DNA from: Arcobacter suis CECT 7833
GTDB taxonomy: Bacteria > Campylobacterota > Campylobacteria > Campylobacterales > Arcobacteraceae
Assembly (NCBI RefSeq): GCF_003544815.1
Contig: NZ_CP032100.1
Span: 1,674,001-1,738,000, forward strand
Direction: 5' to 3'
Length of the DNA stretch: 64,000 nt
Shown here: one piece after another, positions 46,352-55,786 of the stretch
Layout: each line of letters opens with the position of its first letter
How positions within the stretch are numbered: the stretch's first letter is position 1
Notes under the pieces: model-generated
Seen by the model: only the letters and a program-made list of their open reading frames with translations
The model's database searches: none
Told to the model about the DNA's origin: nothing
Position numbers and translations under genes: made by a program

Positions 46352-47185
46352 ATGGCTTTTAATTATGATGAATATTTAAGAACAGATAAAATGCCAACAC
46401 TATGGTGTTGGGGATGTGGTGATGGAGTTATTCTAAAATCTGTAATTAGAGCTATAGAGAAACTTGGTTGGAATATGGATGATGTTTGTGTTGTTTCAGG
46501 AATCGGATGTTCTGGAAGATTTTCTTCATACATTAACTGTAATACAATTCACACAACTCACGGAAGAACTTTAGCTTATGCAACTGGTGTTAAATTAGCA
46601 AATCCAGATAAAAAAGTTATTGTTGTTGGTGGAGATGGTGATGGTCTTGCAATTGGTGGAAATCATACAATTCATGCTGCTAGAAGAAACATTGACTTAA
46701 ATTATATTATTATCAATAATTTCATTTATGGATTAACAAATTCTCAAACAAGTCCAACAACTCCTCAAGGTATGTGGACTGTTACAATGAGTAGAGGAAA
46801 TATTGACCCTACTTTTGATGCTTGTAAATTAGTTGAAGCAGCAGGAGCTTCTTTTGTTGCAAGAGAAACTATGTTAGACCCTAAAAAATTAGAAAGAACT
46901 TTAGTTAAAGCTTTTGAACATAAAGGTTTTTCATTTATTGAAGTATTCTCTAACTGTCACGTTAACTTAGGAAGAAAAAATAAAATGGCAACAGCTATGG
47001 CAAATTTAGAGTGGATTGATTCAATTTCAATGGCAAAATCTAAATTTGAAAAATTAGAACCAGAAGAACAAAAAGGTATTTTTCCTACAGGTATTTTAAA
47101 ACAAGATACTGAAGCAATGGAATATTGTGAAGCTTACGAAAAAGTAAAAGAAGCTCATAAAAATAAAACTATGGTTCAATTATAA
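46352..47185 (+). CDS. oorB: 2-oxoglutarate:acceptor oxidoreductase, beta subunit
   Basis: 277 residues. TPP-binding GGDGDGLAIGGNH and the cluster-ligand LWCWGCGDG; NNFIYGLTNSQTSPTTP follows. Oxidatively decarboxylates 2-oxoglutarate to succinyl-CoA. Confidence 0.95.
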   Translation: MAFNYDEYLRTDKMPTLWCWGCGDGVILKSVIRAIEKLGWNMDDVCVVSGIGCSGRFSSYINCNTIHTTHGRTLAYATGVKLANPDKKVIVVGGDGDGLAIGGNHTIHAARRNIDLNYIIINNFIYGLTNSQTSPTTPQGMWTVTMSRGNIDPTFDACKLVEAAGASFVARETMLDPKKLERTLVKAFEHKGFSFIEVFSNCHVNLGRKNKMATAMANLEWIDSISMAKSKFEKLEPEEQKGIFPTGILKQDTEAMEYCEAYEKVKEAHKNKTMVQL

Positions 47186-47195
47186 GGAGATACAC

Positions 47196-47765
47196 ATGGC
47201 AACAAATAAAACATTAATGAGATTTACAGGTGTTGGTGGACAAGGTGTACTTCTTGCAGGTGCGATTTTCGCAGCTGCAAAAATCAATGATGGAGGTTAT
47301 GGTTTAAAAACTGCAACTTATACATCTCAAGTAAGAGGTGGACCAACTGTTGTTGATATTACTTTACAAGATGATGAAATTTTATATCCTTATGCAAATG
47401 ATGGTGAAATTGATTTCATGCTTTCAGTTGCACAAATTTCTTATGACCAATTTAAAAATGGTGTAAAAGAAGGTGGAGTTATCGTTGTTGAACCAAATCT
47501 TGTTACTCCAACTGAAGAAGATAGAAAAAAATGGAAAATCTATGAAATTCCAATTATTACTATTGCGAAAGAAGAAGTAGGAAATGTTATTACTCAATCA
47601 GTTTTAGCATTAGCTATGGCTAACTATTTTACAGGTGAAACTGTACCAAATGAAGTATTGAAAAAAACAATGCTTTCAAAAGTGCCAGAAAAAGTACATG
47701 AAATCAATAATAAAGCATTTGATTTAGGTATTAAATACGCTCACGAAGCACAAGCTAACGCTTAA
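47196..47765 (+). CDS. oorC: 2-oxoglutarate:acceptor oxidoreductase, gamma subunit
   Basis: 189 residues. GVGGQGVLLAGAIFA at the start and YTSQVRGGPTVVDI mark the gamma subunit. Ends the operon at a strong terminator. Confidence 0.95.
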   Translation: MATNKTLMRFTGVGGQGVLLAGAIFAAAKINDGGYGLKTATYTSQVRGGPTVVDITLQDDEILYPYANDGEIDFMLSVAQISYDQFKNGVKEGGVIVVEPNLVTPTEEDRKKWKIYEIPIITIAKEEVGNVITQSVLALAMANYFTGETVPNEVLKKTMLSKVPEKVHEINNKAFDLGIKYAHEAQANA

Positions 47766-47795
47766 AAATAGAGGTTTTTAAACCTCTATTTTATT
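47765..47795 (+). terminator. Rho-independent terminator of oorDABC
   Basis: 13-bp stem AAAATAGAGGTTT (47765-47777) / AAACCTCTATTTT (47780-47792), very short loop; U-rich after it. Also works for the convergent HD-domain gene ending at 47791. Confidence 0.88.
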
Positions 47796-48336
47796 CTTTT
47801 ATATATTTTTTATAATCTTCTATTTTTTCTTTTAATCTTTTTGCTAAATAAATATTTGAATTACCTAAACAAGATAAAATAAAACTTGCTTCTTTTTGAT
47901 ATTTTGATATTTTTTCATTATCCCAATGTTTTGGTGGAATTCCTAAATTTGTAATTCTATCAGCTAATTTAACCATTTGAACTTCATAGGGTTGAGTTAA
48001 TAATCTTTCAATACTATCTTTCATTTGTTCTTGTTTTGAAACCAAAGTTTTATCTTTTGTTAAAGCTTCAACCCCATTGGCAATGGTTTCTCCAAATTTT
48101 ACATATAGTTCATCATAAGTAATATTAGCATCTTCAATAACATCATGTAACAAAGCACAAGAAATGGCTATATTTGCTTTTTCTTCATCAAGCTTAGATT
48201 TCTCACAAGCATTTATAACTTCCATTGCTACACAAGTTATATGAGCAAGATAAAGCAAACCTTTTGGAGTTTTTTGCTCACCATGAGCATGAGCAGCAAA
48301 AGTTAAAACTTCTATATAATTTTCTTGGCTAAACAT
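47791..48336 (-). CDS. HD-domain (p)ppGpp hydrolase-like protein
   Basis: 181 residues. HAHGEQKTPKG, ALLHDVIEDANIT and KLADRITNLG are the metal-binding HD motifs of the SpoT/MESH1 hydrolase branch, but there is no synthetase domain. May remove (p)ppGpp or act on related nucleotides. Directly abuts the exonuclease gene. Confidence 0.82.
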   Translation of the reverse strand: MFSQENYIEVLTFAAHAHGEQKTPKGLLYLAHITCVAMEVINACEKSKLDEEKANIAISCALLHDVIEDANITYDELYVKFGETIANGVEALTKDKTLVSKQEQMKDSIERLLTQPYEVQMVKLADRITNLGIPPKHWDNEKISKYQKEASFILSCLGNSNIYLAKRLKEKIEDYKKYIKE

Positions 48337-49158
48337 TTATTTATTCTCTTTTTTATGATTATTTATAACATTATCACTTTTTGAAAAAGAGATTAAATCT
48401 TCAACTGTTTTAATTTTAGAACTATCAATATTTGACAAACTTTTTTCAAAAACAATAGCTGTTGTTAAAGCATCAAAATAGGCTCTATGATGATTATCAA
48501 CTTCAATATTTAAAACTTCTTTTAAAAAACTCAAACCATATTTTTCAGATTCGATTGTTCTTTTTGCCAAATCAATAGAACAAATTTTTCTATTTAAGAG
48601 TTTTCCTAAATGAAATTTTTCAAAAGAATCAGAAATAAAAGTGTAATCAAATTTTATATCATGGGCCACAAAAACATCATCTTCTAAAAACACTTTAAAT
48701 TCTTTTAAAACTTTCTCAAGTCTTGGAGCATCTTCTAACATTTTAAGATTTATTTTTGTAACTTCTTGAACATAAGCTGGAATTTCTTTTGCATAAACTA
48801 ATGATTCGAATTTATCTAGAATTTTTCCATTTTTATATTTTACAGCGCCAAGTTCAATAATTTGATAACCTTTTTTTGCACTTCCACCATTTGTTTCAAT
48901 ATCAACTATACAAAAAGTTTGTTCTTCTATTGGTGTTTTTATAGTTTTTAAATAAACAAAATCTCCTTCAAACTCCAAAGGTAAACCATTTGATAAAAGT
49001 AATTCAAATTCAAGTTCTGGAGTTTCATAAAAAGTATCAGCTGCTTCATTTAATAACTCTAAAAATTCTGTATATAAAATTGGTTCTTTTAATAATCTTT
49101 GTAAAATATTTTGTAATTTAAATTGAGGTTTAGGAACAATCCTTTTAGGCGATTTCAT
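48337..49158 (-). CDS. DEDDh 3'-5' exonuclease (DnaQ-like)
   Basis: 273 residues. Exo I VDIETNGG, Exo II AHDIKFDYTFI, Exo III HHRAYFDA complete the DEDDh set. The N-terminal ~75 residues precede the domain and are of unknown function. Could be a proofreading epsilon subunit or a stand-alone exonuclease. Overlaps trpF by 14 bases. Confidence 0.88.
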   Translation of the reverse strand: MKSPKRIVPKPQFKLQNILQRLLKEPILYTEFLELLNEAADTFYETPELEFELLLSNGLPLEFEGDFVYLKTIKTPIEEQTFCIVDIETNGGSAKKGYQIIELGAVKYKNGKILDKFESLVYAKEIPAYVQEVTKINLKMLEDAPRLEKVLKEFKVFLEDDVFVAHDIKFDYTFISDSFEKFHLGKLLNRKICSIDLAKRTIESEKYGLSFLKEVLNIEVDNHHRAYFDALTTAIVFEKSLSNIDSSKIKTVEDLISFSKSDNVINNHKKENK

Positions 49159-49738
49159 TTGCCTCTTTTACAAAATCTATCATTTTTTGTTTAGATTTTT
49201 TTCCCTTAGATTCTTCAACTCCACTGCTAACATCAACTCCATAAAAACCATAACCATTTATCTCTTTTAAATTATTTGAAGTTAATCCACCAGCAAGAAT
49301 AAATTTTGAACAATCAAGGTTTTCAAACCACTCTAAAGCAACTCTTTTACCCTCACCTCCAAAACCATCAACAAAAGCATCTAATAAATAATAATCTTTA
49401 TTTAAATTCTTTAAATCTTTTTGTGATTTAACTCTTATTACTTTTATAGATTTTACTTTTAATAATTCATAATTTAATATCTCATTATCATCTATTATTT
49501 GAGCCAAATGCATTTTTGATTCAGCACAAACTTCATTTATAAAGTTTTCATTTTCATTTACAAAAAGTCCAACTATTTGTACAAAAGGAGGAAGTTTTTC
49601 AACTATCTCTTTTGCTTTTAAAGGTGTAATATATCTTGGAGAATTAGCATAAAAAACAAAACCCAAAGCATCAGCACCTGCATTTATTGCATCAAGTGCA
49701 TCTTGTAAATTTGTTATACCACAAATTTTTACTCTCAT
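49145..49738 (-). CDS. trpF: Phosphoribosylanthranilate isomerase
   Basis: 197 residues. KICGITNLQDAL, AGADALGFVFY, LAGGLTSNN and GVDVSSGVE are all conserved. Third step of tryptophan synthesis, here next to rpe rather than trpC. Confidence 0.95.
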   Translation of the reverse strand: MRVKICGITNLQDALDAINAGADALGFVFYANSPRYITPLKAKEIVEKLPPFVQIVGLFVNENENFINEVCAESKMHLAQIIDDNEILNYELLKVKSIKVIRVKSQKDLKNLNKDYYLLDAFVDGFGGEGKRVALEWFENLDCSKFILAGGLTSNNLKEINGYGFYGVDVSSGVEESKGKKSKQKMIDFVKEANEIA

Positions 49739-49741
49739 TTT

Positions 49742-50383
49742 TTAAACCTGTAGACTTTTTATAGCTTTTGAATAATCAGCATTTCCAAACACATAAGATC
49801 CAGCAACAACAACATCAACACCAGCTTCTTTTAACTCATGAATATTTTTGTCATTTACTCCACCATCAACTTGAATTAAACAATTTGGATTTCTTTTATT
49901 AATTAACTCTTTTAATTTTTTTGCTTTTTCAATAACTGATGGAATAAATTTTTGTCCACCAAAACCAGGATTTACAGACATTAATAAAACCATATCCAAA
50001 TCTTCAAGTAAATATTCAATGGCTTCAGGAGGAGTATGAGGATTTAAAACAATTGCTGGTTTAATTCCATAATCTCTAATCTTTTGAATAAGTCTATGTG
50101 GATGATTTTCACTTTCAATATGAAATGAAATATAAAGAGGTTTACAAGGGGCAAAAAGCTCAACAAAAAAAGTATTATCTTCAACCATTAAATGAATATC
50201 AAGGGGTTTAGTAGCAACTTTTGCAACAGAGTTTACAACAACAGGTCCTATTGTCATATTAGGAACATAGTGTCCATCCATTACATCCACATGAATTAAA
50301 TCACTTCCAGCATCACAAATGGCTTTTATTTCACTTGCAAGATTTCCAAAATCTGCTGATAATATAGAAGGTGCTACAAGCAT
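49742..50383 (-). CDS. rpe: Ribulose-phosphate 3-epimerase
   Basis: 213 residues. VAPSILSADFGNL, HVDVMDGHYVPN, MSVNPGFGGQKF and VDGGVN with metal/catalytic residues. Interconverts ribulose-5-P and xylulose-5-P. Leads the rpe, trpF, exonuclease, HD minus-strand run. Confidence 0.96.
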   Translation of the reverse strand: MLVAPSILSADFGNLASEIKAICDAGSDLIHVDVMDGHYVPNMTIGPVVVNSVAKVATKPLDIHLMVEDNTFFVELFAPCKPLYISFHIESENHPHRLIQKIRDYGIKPAIVLNPHTPPEAIEYLLEDLDMVLLMSVNPGFGGQKFIPSVIEKAKKLKELINKRNPNCLIQVDGGVNDKNIHELKEAGVDVVVAGSYVFGNADYSKAIKSLQV

Positions 50384-50506
50384 CTTTTCTAACCTTTTTT
50401 TCTAAATTTTGCCCGATTATATCATTTAAACTCTTTTAGAATGTATAAAAATAGATTTATAATACTTTTTGATGTAGAATCTAAACAAAAAACAAATTGG
50501 CAAATC

Positions 50507-51526
50507 ATGAAAAAATTTTTACTCTTATTTATCTATAGTTTATGTTTTAGTGAAGATATAAATACACTTTATGAAGAAGCTCAAAATTTAGAAAATCAAG
50601 GAAATTATAAAGAAGCCATGCTTTTATATAAAAAAGCTGCTGATTTGAATATTCCTAAATATACTCCAGAAGATAGATATATACTTGATTTATCAAAAAA
50701 TGATGAACATAAAGTTGAATCCTTTACAAACATGAAAAAAGCTTTTTATCAAAACCAAATTGATAAAGTTAATGATAAAGAAACTGACGAAAATTTAAAA
50801 CAGATAGTTACGGGTGACTTTGGTCTTTATCCTTATAAAAAGAACTATTTACTTCCTGTAACTTATCAAGTAAATACACCAAAAGAACAAAATTCTTTTG
50901 AGACAAATTTTCAAATAAGTATAGAAAAACCTATTACTTATAATTTTTTTGGACTAAATGAATCAATTTCAGCTGCATACACACAAAACTCTTTTTGGCA
51001 AACATTTAAACACTCTTCTCCTTTTAGAGAAACAAATTATGAACCTGAAATATTTGTACAATTTCCATATAAAAGTACCAGTACTTTAAAAAGTTATAAA
51101 ATTGCATTAAATCATGTTTCAAATGGAAGAAATGATGAATATTCAAGGTCATGGAACAGAGTCTATTTAGAAGGTTATTTTCAACTTTCTAATTTATTTA
51201 TAATCCCAAAAGTTTGGTATAGAATCCCTGAAAATAGTTCAGATGATGATAATCCTAATATTGAAGATTATTATGGAAATGGTGATTTAACTTTCCTTTA
51301 TGCTTATAAAAAACATACATTTGAATTGGCTTTGAGAAACAATCTTGAGTTCAATGAGGGGAATAAAGGTTCAGCTGAGTTAAATTGGACTTTCCCCCTA
51401 CCTGATTTTTTATATGCAGCAAATACTTATGGTATATTCCAACTATTCTCAGGTTATGGTAATAATCTAATTGATTATGATAGAGAAGTTCATAAAGTAG
51501 GCTTAGGAATAGCTTTCTCTAGATAG
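50507..51526 (+). CDS. pldA: Outer-membrane phospholipase A (OMPLA/PldA)
   Basis: 339 residues from ATG 50507 (frame open from 50441; signal peptide begins at 50507). Signal ~1-15, then a ~65-residue helical region with a TPR-like pattern (YEEAQNLENQGNYKEAMLLY), then the 12-strand barrel. Active site LNHVSNGRNDEYSRSWNR with His203 and Ser205. Hydrolyses outer-membrane phospholipids on damage or calcium-driven dimerisation. Ribosome site weak. Confidence 0.92.
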   Translation: MKKFLLLFIYSLCFSEDINTLYEEAQNLENQGNYKEAMLLYKKAADLNIPKYTPEDRYILDLSKNDEHKVESFTNMKKAFYQNQIDKVNDKETDENLKQIVTGDFGLYPYKKNYLLPVTYQVNTPKEQNSFETNFQISIEKPITYNFFGLNESISAAYTQNSFWQTFKHSSPFRETNYEPEIFVQFPYKSTSTLKSYKIALNHVSNGRNDEYSRSWNRVYLEGYFQLSNLFIIPKVWYRIPENSSDDDNPNIEDYYGNGDLTFLYAYKKHTFELALRNNLEFNEGNKGSAELNWTFPLPDFLYAANTYGIFQLFSGYGNNLIDYDREVHKVGLGIAFSR

Positions 51527-51529
51527 ATT

Positions 51530-52018
51530 CTATTTTATATTTTGTATATAATAAAAAATAGCCTCTATCTCTTCTTCAACTAAAAAGTATGTTGGCATTA
51601 CATTAGCATAATGAATTAATTTTTCACATACTTGCTCTTTTTCAAATTTTAAATTTGGATTCTTTTTAGAATTTACTTTTATTGAAAAAGTTTCATAATC
51701 TATATTTTTTATATCAGGAACAACCAAAGTACAATTATAAATTTTTTTCTCATGCATCTGTTTAAAATCAACCATCTTCCTACCTCTTGCATCATTTCCA
51801 TGACAACTATTACAGCCTATTCCTCTTGGATTATTATAAAGCATTTTACCATACTCATATTTTGTAATAAAAGAGTTATTAATATCCATTAAATTTTCTG
51901 GATGTTTTTCTTCTGGTTGATTTAATTCTGGTTGTTTATTTTCTAATTGATTTTGTTCAACTTCATTGGCATAAAGAGTTGAACCAAGAAGGAAAAAAAT
52001 TACAAATAAATATTTCAT
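51530..52018 (-). CDS. Monoheme c-type cytochrome
   Basis: 162 residues. Signal 1-17, a Glu/Gln/Asn-rich linker (~18-45), one heme site CNSCHG and probable Met ligand in NVMPTYFL. Small periplasmic electron carrier; partner unknown. ATGA overlap with the Nudix gene. Confidence 0.85.
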   Translation of the reverse strand: MKYLFVIFFLLGSTLYANEVEQNQLENKQPELNQPEEKHPENLMDINNSFITKYEYGKMLYNNPRGIGCNSCHGNDARGRKMVDFKQMHEKKIYNCTLVVPDIKNIDYETFSIKVNSKKNPNLKFEKEQVCEKLIHYANVMPTYFLVEEEIEAIFYYIQNIK

Positions 52019-52599
52019 TTAACTCCTATTTTATCTATATTTTTAAAAAACCAATAAAAGCTAAACATTAACCCAGGTGTTTTAGCTTTTGATTCATCAA
52101 AAATAAATTCCTCAGCTTCTTCAATTGGCAAAAACATAACTTCAATTTGCTCATCGTTAATTCCGCCGCCATCATGAATTTTCATTGATTCATCAATTTC
52201 TGCAAAAAATAAGTATTGACAAGCTCCACTAATTCCCACATTTGTATAAAATGAAGTTATTTTTGAGATATCATTTATTTTAACATGGTATCCACACTCT
52301 TCATCTATTTCTTCTTGTGCTATTTCTTCTAAGGATTTATCTTTATCCACTAATCCAGCACACAATTCATAAGTAAATGTTTTAGAACTGTCATTTAAAA
52401 AAACTGGAATTCTAAACTGCTTTACAAGCAAAAAAGCTTTTTTCTCAACATGATATAAAAGAATTGCAACGCTATTATGACTTCGTACAGCTTCCCAAGT
52501 TTTATTTTTTCCATTTTGATTATATGTTACTTTTATTGGATGAATAAATTTTGTATCTTTTAACTCACTTATTTTTAAATCTTCAATTACATTTATCAT
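52015..52599 (-). CDS. Nudix hydrolase, NUDT14 (UDP-sugar pyrophosphatase)-like
   Basis: 194 residues. Segment ELCAGLVDKDKSLEEIAQEE followed by IDEECGYHV recalls mammalian NUDT14, including an atypical Nudix box with Glu where Arg is usual and one residue less spacing. VKQFRIPVFL and SFYTNVGISGACQYLFFAE also fit. Expected to split ADP-ribose or UDP-glucose. Coupled to a cytochrome gene, which is unexplained. Confidence 0.8.
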   Translation of the reverse strand: MINVIEDLKISELKDTKFIHPIKVTYNQNGKNKTWEAVRSHNSVAILLYHVEKKAFLLVKQFRIPVFLNDSSKTFTYELCAGLVDKDKSLEEIAQEEIDEECGYHVKINDISKITSFYTNVGISGACQYLFFAEIDESMKIHDGGGINDEQIEVMFLPIEEAEEFIFDESKAKTPGLMFSFYWFFKNIDKIGVK

Positions 52600-52647
52600 T
52601 TATTGTCTTTAATTTTTTTTCGTATTCTAACAAAAAATTAATTCAAT

Positions 52648-53820
52648 TTACTTTTTATTTACTATTGAAGAAAAATCGATACTAAAGATTGTCTCTTTGG
52701 CTATTTGTGACTTTAGGTTTAAAACTAAATTATATTCATTACAAATTCTTTTTACTATATCTAAACCTATTCCAAAACCACCTTCATTGTTATTTCCTCT
52801 TTTATATCTTTTGAAAATCTCTTTTTGTTCTTCATCACTTATTCCTCTTCCAAAATCTTTTACACCTAAAATATTATCTTTTAAAGTAACCTCAATAATA
52901 GAGTCTTTATAACTATATTTAATAGCATTTGAAATTAGATTATTCACCAATTTTTGCGTTTTTGTTCTATCCATTTTTATATAACAACTAAAAAGATTTG
53001 AATTTATTTGAATATTTTTTGTAATAGAAATATCATTAAAATAATCTACACTTTCAGAAACCAAATCTTTTAAATCAAACTCTTCAAAAACATCCTCATT
53101 TATTTCATTAAAAGCAGAAAAATGAATATCATTATATATTTGAGAGATTTGTTTTGAACTACTTAAGATATATTTCATCATTTTTTCTGGATTTTTTCCA
53201 TTTTTTAGCATTGAAACAGAAGTCATTAAAACAGAAATTGGAGTATTTAATTCATGGGCTGAATCTTTTATAAATTTATCCATAGAATCAACTCTTTTTC
53301 TTGCAGGATTTAATAAAATTTTTGATAATAAATAACCAACACAAGCAATAAATATTGAACTTATAATCAATTTAATAAGTATTAATATCTTAATACTATT
53401 TTTATCATTAACTACTTGGCAACTTTCGATAATAATATATTTTATTGGGATATTTTCTTCATCAAGAGTAGTTATAAAATATTTGTAACTACTATTTTCA
53501 TAAATATTTTTTGAATAATCGATCTGAAATCTTTCATCTAAATATGAAAAAATAATTTTTTTATCTTTATCTAAAAGGGCATATTTTAGATTTTCTTTCG
53601 ATAGTTTTTCAGGAATAAAATCTTTCTTTTTCATATATTTATCTAAGATTTCAGCTTTTATTTGCATAGAAGTATTTTGAAGTTCCATAGTACAAGAATC
53701 TTGTGCCATTTTTAGTTCATTTCCATAATAAATATATAAAATAACACTAACCAAAAAAATTGTTGATGTTACATAAATAAATAAAAAATTTCTTAAAGCT
53801 TTTTTTTCATCATTATTCAA
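52648..53820 (-). CDS. Sensor histidine kinase
   Basis: 390 residues. Membrane segments ~12-31 and ~146-166 enclose a ~110-residue periplasmic sensor with two Cys (C43, C134). HisKA with His189 (SAHELNTPIS), N box NLISNAIKYS, G1 VKDFGRGIS and G2 GGFGIGLDI. No HAMP. Overlaps its response regulator by eight bases. Confidence 0.93.
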   Translation of the reverse strand: MNNDEKKALRNFLFIYVTSTIFLVSVILYIYYGNELKMAQDSCTMELQNTSMQIKAEILDKYMKKKDFIPEKLSKENLKYALLDKDKKIIFSYLDERFQIDYSKNIYENSSYKYFITTLDEENIPIKYIIIESCQVVNDKNSIKILILIKLIISSIFIACVGYLLSKILLNPARKRVDSMDKFIKDSAHELNTPISVLMTSVSMLKNGKNPEKMMKYILSSSKQISQIYNDIHFSAFNEINEDVFEEFDLKDLVSESVDYFNDISITKNIQINSNLFSCYIKMDRTKTQKLVNNLISNAIKYSYKDSIIEVTLKDNILGVKDFGRGISDEEQKEIFKRYKRGNNNEGGFGIGLDIVKRICNEYNLVLNLKSQIAKETIFSIDFSSIVNKK

Positions 53821-54472
53821 ATCTATATCCTACTGCTCGAACTGTTGTAATTTTATCTTTTCCTATTATTTCTCTAAGGTTTTTTATGTAAACTCGAATA
53901 GTAGCATCTGTTGGCATATCATCATAAGCCCAAATATTTTGTAATAATTCTTCGCTAGAAATCACTCTATTTTTATGTGTACAAAAATATTTTAAAATAT
54001 CTCTTTCTTTCAAAGCTAAATTAATAATAACATCATCTTTAAAAATTTGGCATGATTCTGGCTCAAAAAATAATTTTTTATCTATTTCAATTTTATTATC
54101 TTGATTAATTAAAAATTGTCTGCATAGTTTTAAAATTCTTTGATCTAATTCTTCAAGATCAAAAGGTTTTTTTATATAATCATCTACACCATTTTCAAAT
54201 GATTCTTTTAAATGTTTAGTATCTTGATAAGCTGTTAGAATAATAGTTGGAGTATTATTTTTATACTCCTTTCTAATGGTTTTTAAAACATCAATTCCAC
54301 TGATTTGTGGGGTATTAATATCTAAAAGCGCAATATCAAATTTTTGTTCAATTAAAGCTTCTAAAGCAACTTGTCCATTTGTGCACAAAGTCACTTCAAA
54401 ACCTTTATCAACTAAATGTTCATTTAATAAATCACTTAAGGCAACATCATCTTCTAGTAACAAAACTTTCAT
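53813..54472 (-). CDS. OmpR-family response regulator
   Basis: 219 residues. Acidic pocket E7-D8-D9, phosphoacceptor Asp51 (ALLDINTPQ), Lys in KKPFDLEEL; winged helix ends RAVGYRFE. Partner of the downstream kinase. Targets unknown. Confidence 0.93.
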   Translation of the reverse strand: MKVLLLEDDVALSDLLNEHLVDKGFEVTLCTNGQVALEALIEQKFDIALLDINTPQISGIDVLKTIRKEYKNNTPTIILTAYQDTKHLKESFENGVDDYIKKPFDLEELDQRILKLCRQFLINQDNKIEIDKKLFFEPESCQIFKDDVIINLALKERDILKYFCTHKNRVISSEELLQNIWAYDDMPTDATIRVYIKNLREIIGKDKITTVRAVGYRFE

Positions 54473-54531
54473 ATAAAATCCTAATAAATTGTTTTTTATT
54501 ATAAGCTAATTTTGTTTACTAAGTGTGTATG

Positions 54532-55032
54532 TTATTTAAAATTATCAAAAACTAAAGGTGCTTTAAAATCAAGTGATTTTAAATGTTTCATAATAGCTTG
54601 TAAATCATCAATATTTTTTCCAGTTACTCTTATCTCATCACCTTGATTAGCAGCTGTTACTTTTAATTTTAAATTTTTTATTTCTGTTTGAATTCTTTTT
54701 GCTTCATCTTTTTCAATACTATCAATTATTTTATAAGAATATTTTCTATTTCCACCACTTGAATCTTCTTTTTTTAACTCTTCAAGTGAATTTATTGAGA
54801 TTCCTCTTTTATTCATTTTTGAAATTAATATATCTCTCATTGCATCTATTTTATTATCACTTGAACTAACTAATGTCAAAGTTTTTGCACCTACATTTAG
54901 ATCTATTTCTTTTGAAATACCTTTAAAATCATATCTAGTATCAATTTCTTTTTGAGATTGTATTACTGCATTTTTCATCTCTTGCATATCAAGTTTTGCT
55001 GAAATATCAAATTGATGTTCTTTAACTGCCAT
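54532..55032 (-). CDS. yajQ: YajQ-family nucleotide-binding protein
   Basis: 166 residues, starting MAVKEHQFDISAKLDMQEMK with QSQKEIDTRYDFKG, both diagnostic. Binds nucleotides; in other bacteria a c-di-GMP effector. Single gene. Confidence 0.93.
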   Translation of the reverse strand: MAVKEHQFDISAKLDMQEMKNAVIQSQKEIDTRYDFKGISKEIDLNVGAKTLTLVSSSDNKIDAMRDILISKMNKRGISINSLEELKKEDSSGGNRKYSYKIIDSIEKDEAKRIQTEIKNLKLKVTAANQGDEIRVTGKNIDDLQAIMKHLKSLDFKAPLVFDNFK

Positions 55033-55165
55033 AATTATCCTTTTTTAATTTATTATTTGTACTAAATTCTAACATTATTTTATGAAGCTTTTGGTAAAAC
55101 AAGATTCAAATTCATATATAATTAAAGTTATATTTGAATAAGCTAAATTTTAAAAGGAATTGATT

Positions 55166-55786
55166 ATGTATAAAGAAAGCACCAATGTTGTAGTTAAACA
55201 TTTAGTAAATAAATTAAGAAATATAAATACAACTTCAAGTGATTTTAGACTGACAATTGAAGAAATTTCAAAAATAATAGCTTCAGAAGCATTAAATGAT
55301 TTTGAAACAACTATAGAAGTGATAAATACTTGGCAAGGTTTACTTGATGTTAAAATGATAGAAGTTCAAAAACTTGTTCTTATTTCAATTTTAAGAGCAG
55401 CAGAACCAATGCTTAATGGTATATTAAAAACTTTTCCCGATGCAAAAAGTGGATTTTTAGGTATGAAAAGAGATGAACAAACTTCTTTAAGTAGAATTTT
55501 TTATGAAAATATTCCTAATTTAGAAAATAAAACTGTTTTATTATTAGATCCAATGTTAGCAACTGGTGGTTCATTAATTCACGGAATCACTCATTTAAAA
55601 ACAAAAAATCCAAAAAGAATTATTAGTTTAAATATTATAGGTTCGCCATATGGAGTTAAAAAGGTACAAGAAATTCATCCTGATGTAGATATATTTATTG
55701 CACAAATTGATCAAAAATTAGATGAAAATAATTATATAATTCCAGGTCTTGGAGATGCTGGAGATAGAGCTTTTAATACAAACTAA
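55166..55786 (+). CDS. upp: Uracil phosphoribosyltransferase
   Basis: 206 residues from ATG 55166 with AAGGAA upstream. VLISILRAAEPMLNG, PRPP loop LLDPMLATGGS and IPGLGDAGDRAFNT. Salvages uracil to UMP. Overlaps the convergent NAD-binding protein gene by four bases. Confidence 0.95.
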   Translation: MYKESTNVVVKHLVNKLRNINTTSSDFRLTIEEISKIIASEALNDFETTIEVINTWQGLLDVKMIEVQKLVLISILRAAEPMLNGILKTFPDAKSGFLGMKRDEQTSLSRIFYENIPNLENKTVLLLDPMLATGGSLIHGITHLKTKNPKRIISLNIIGSPYGVKKVQEIHPDVDIFIAQIDQKLDENNYIIPGLGDAGDRAFNTN

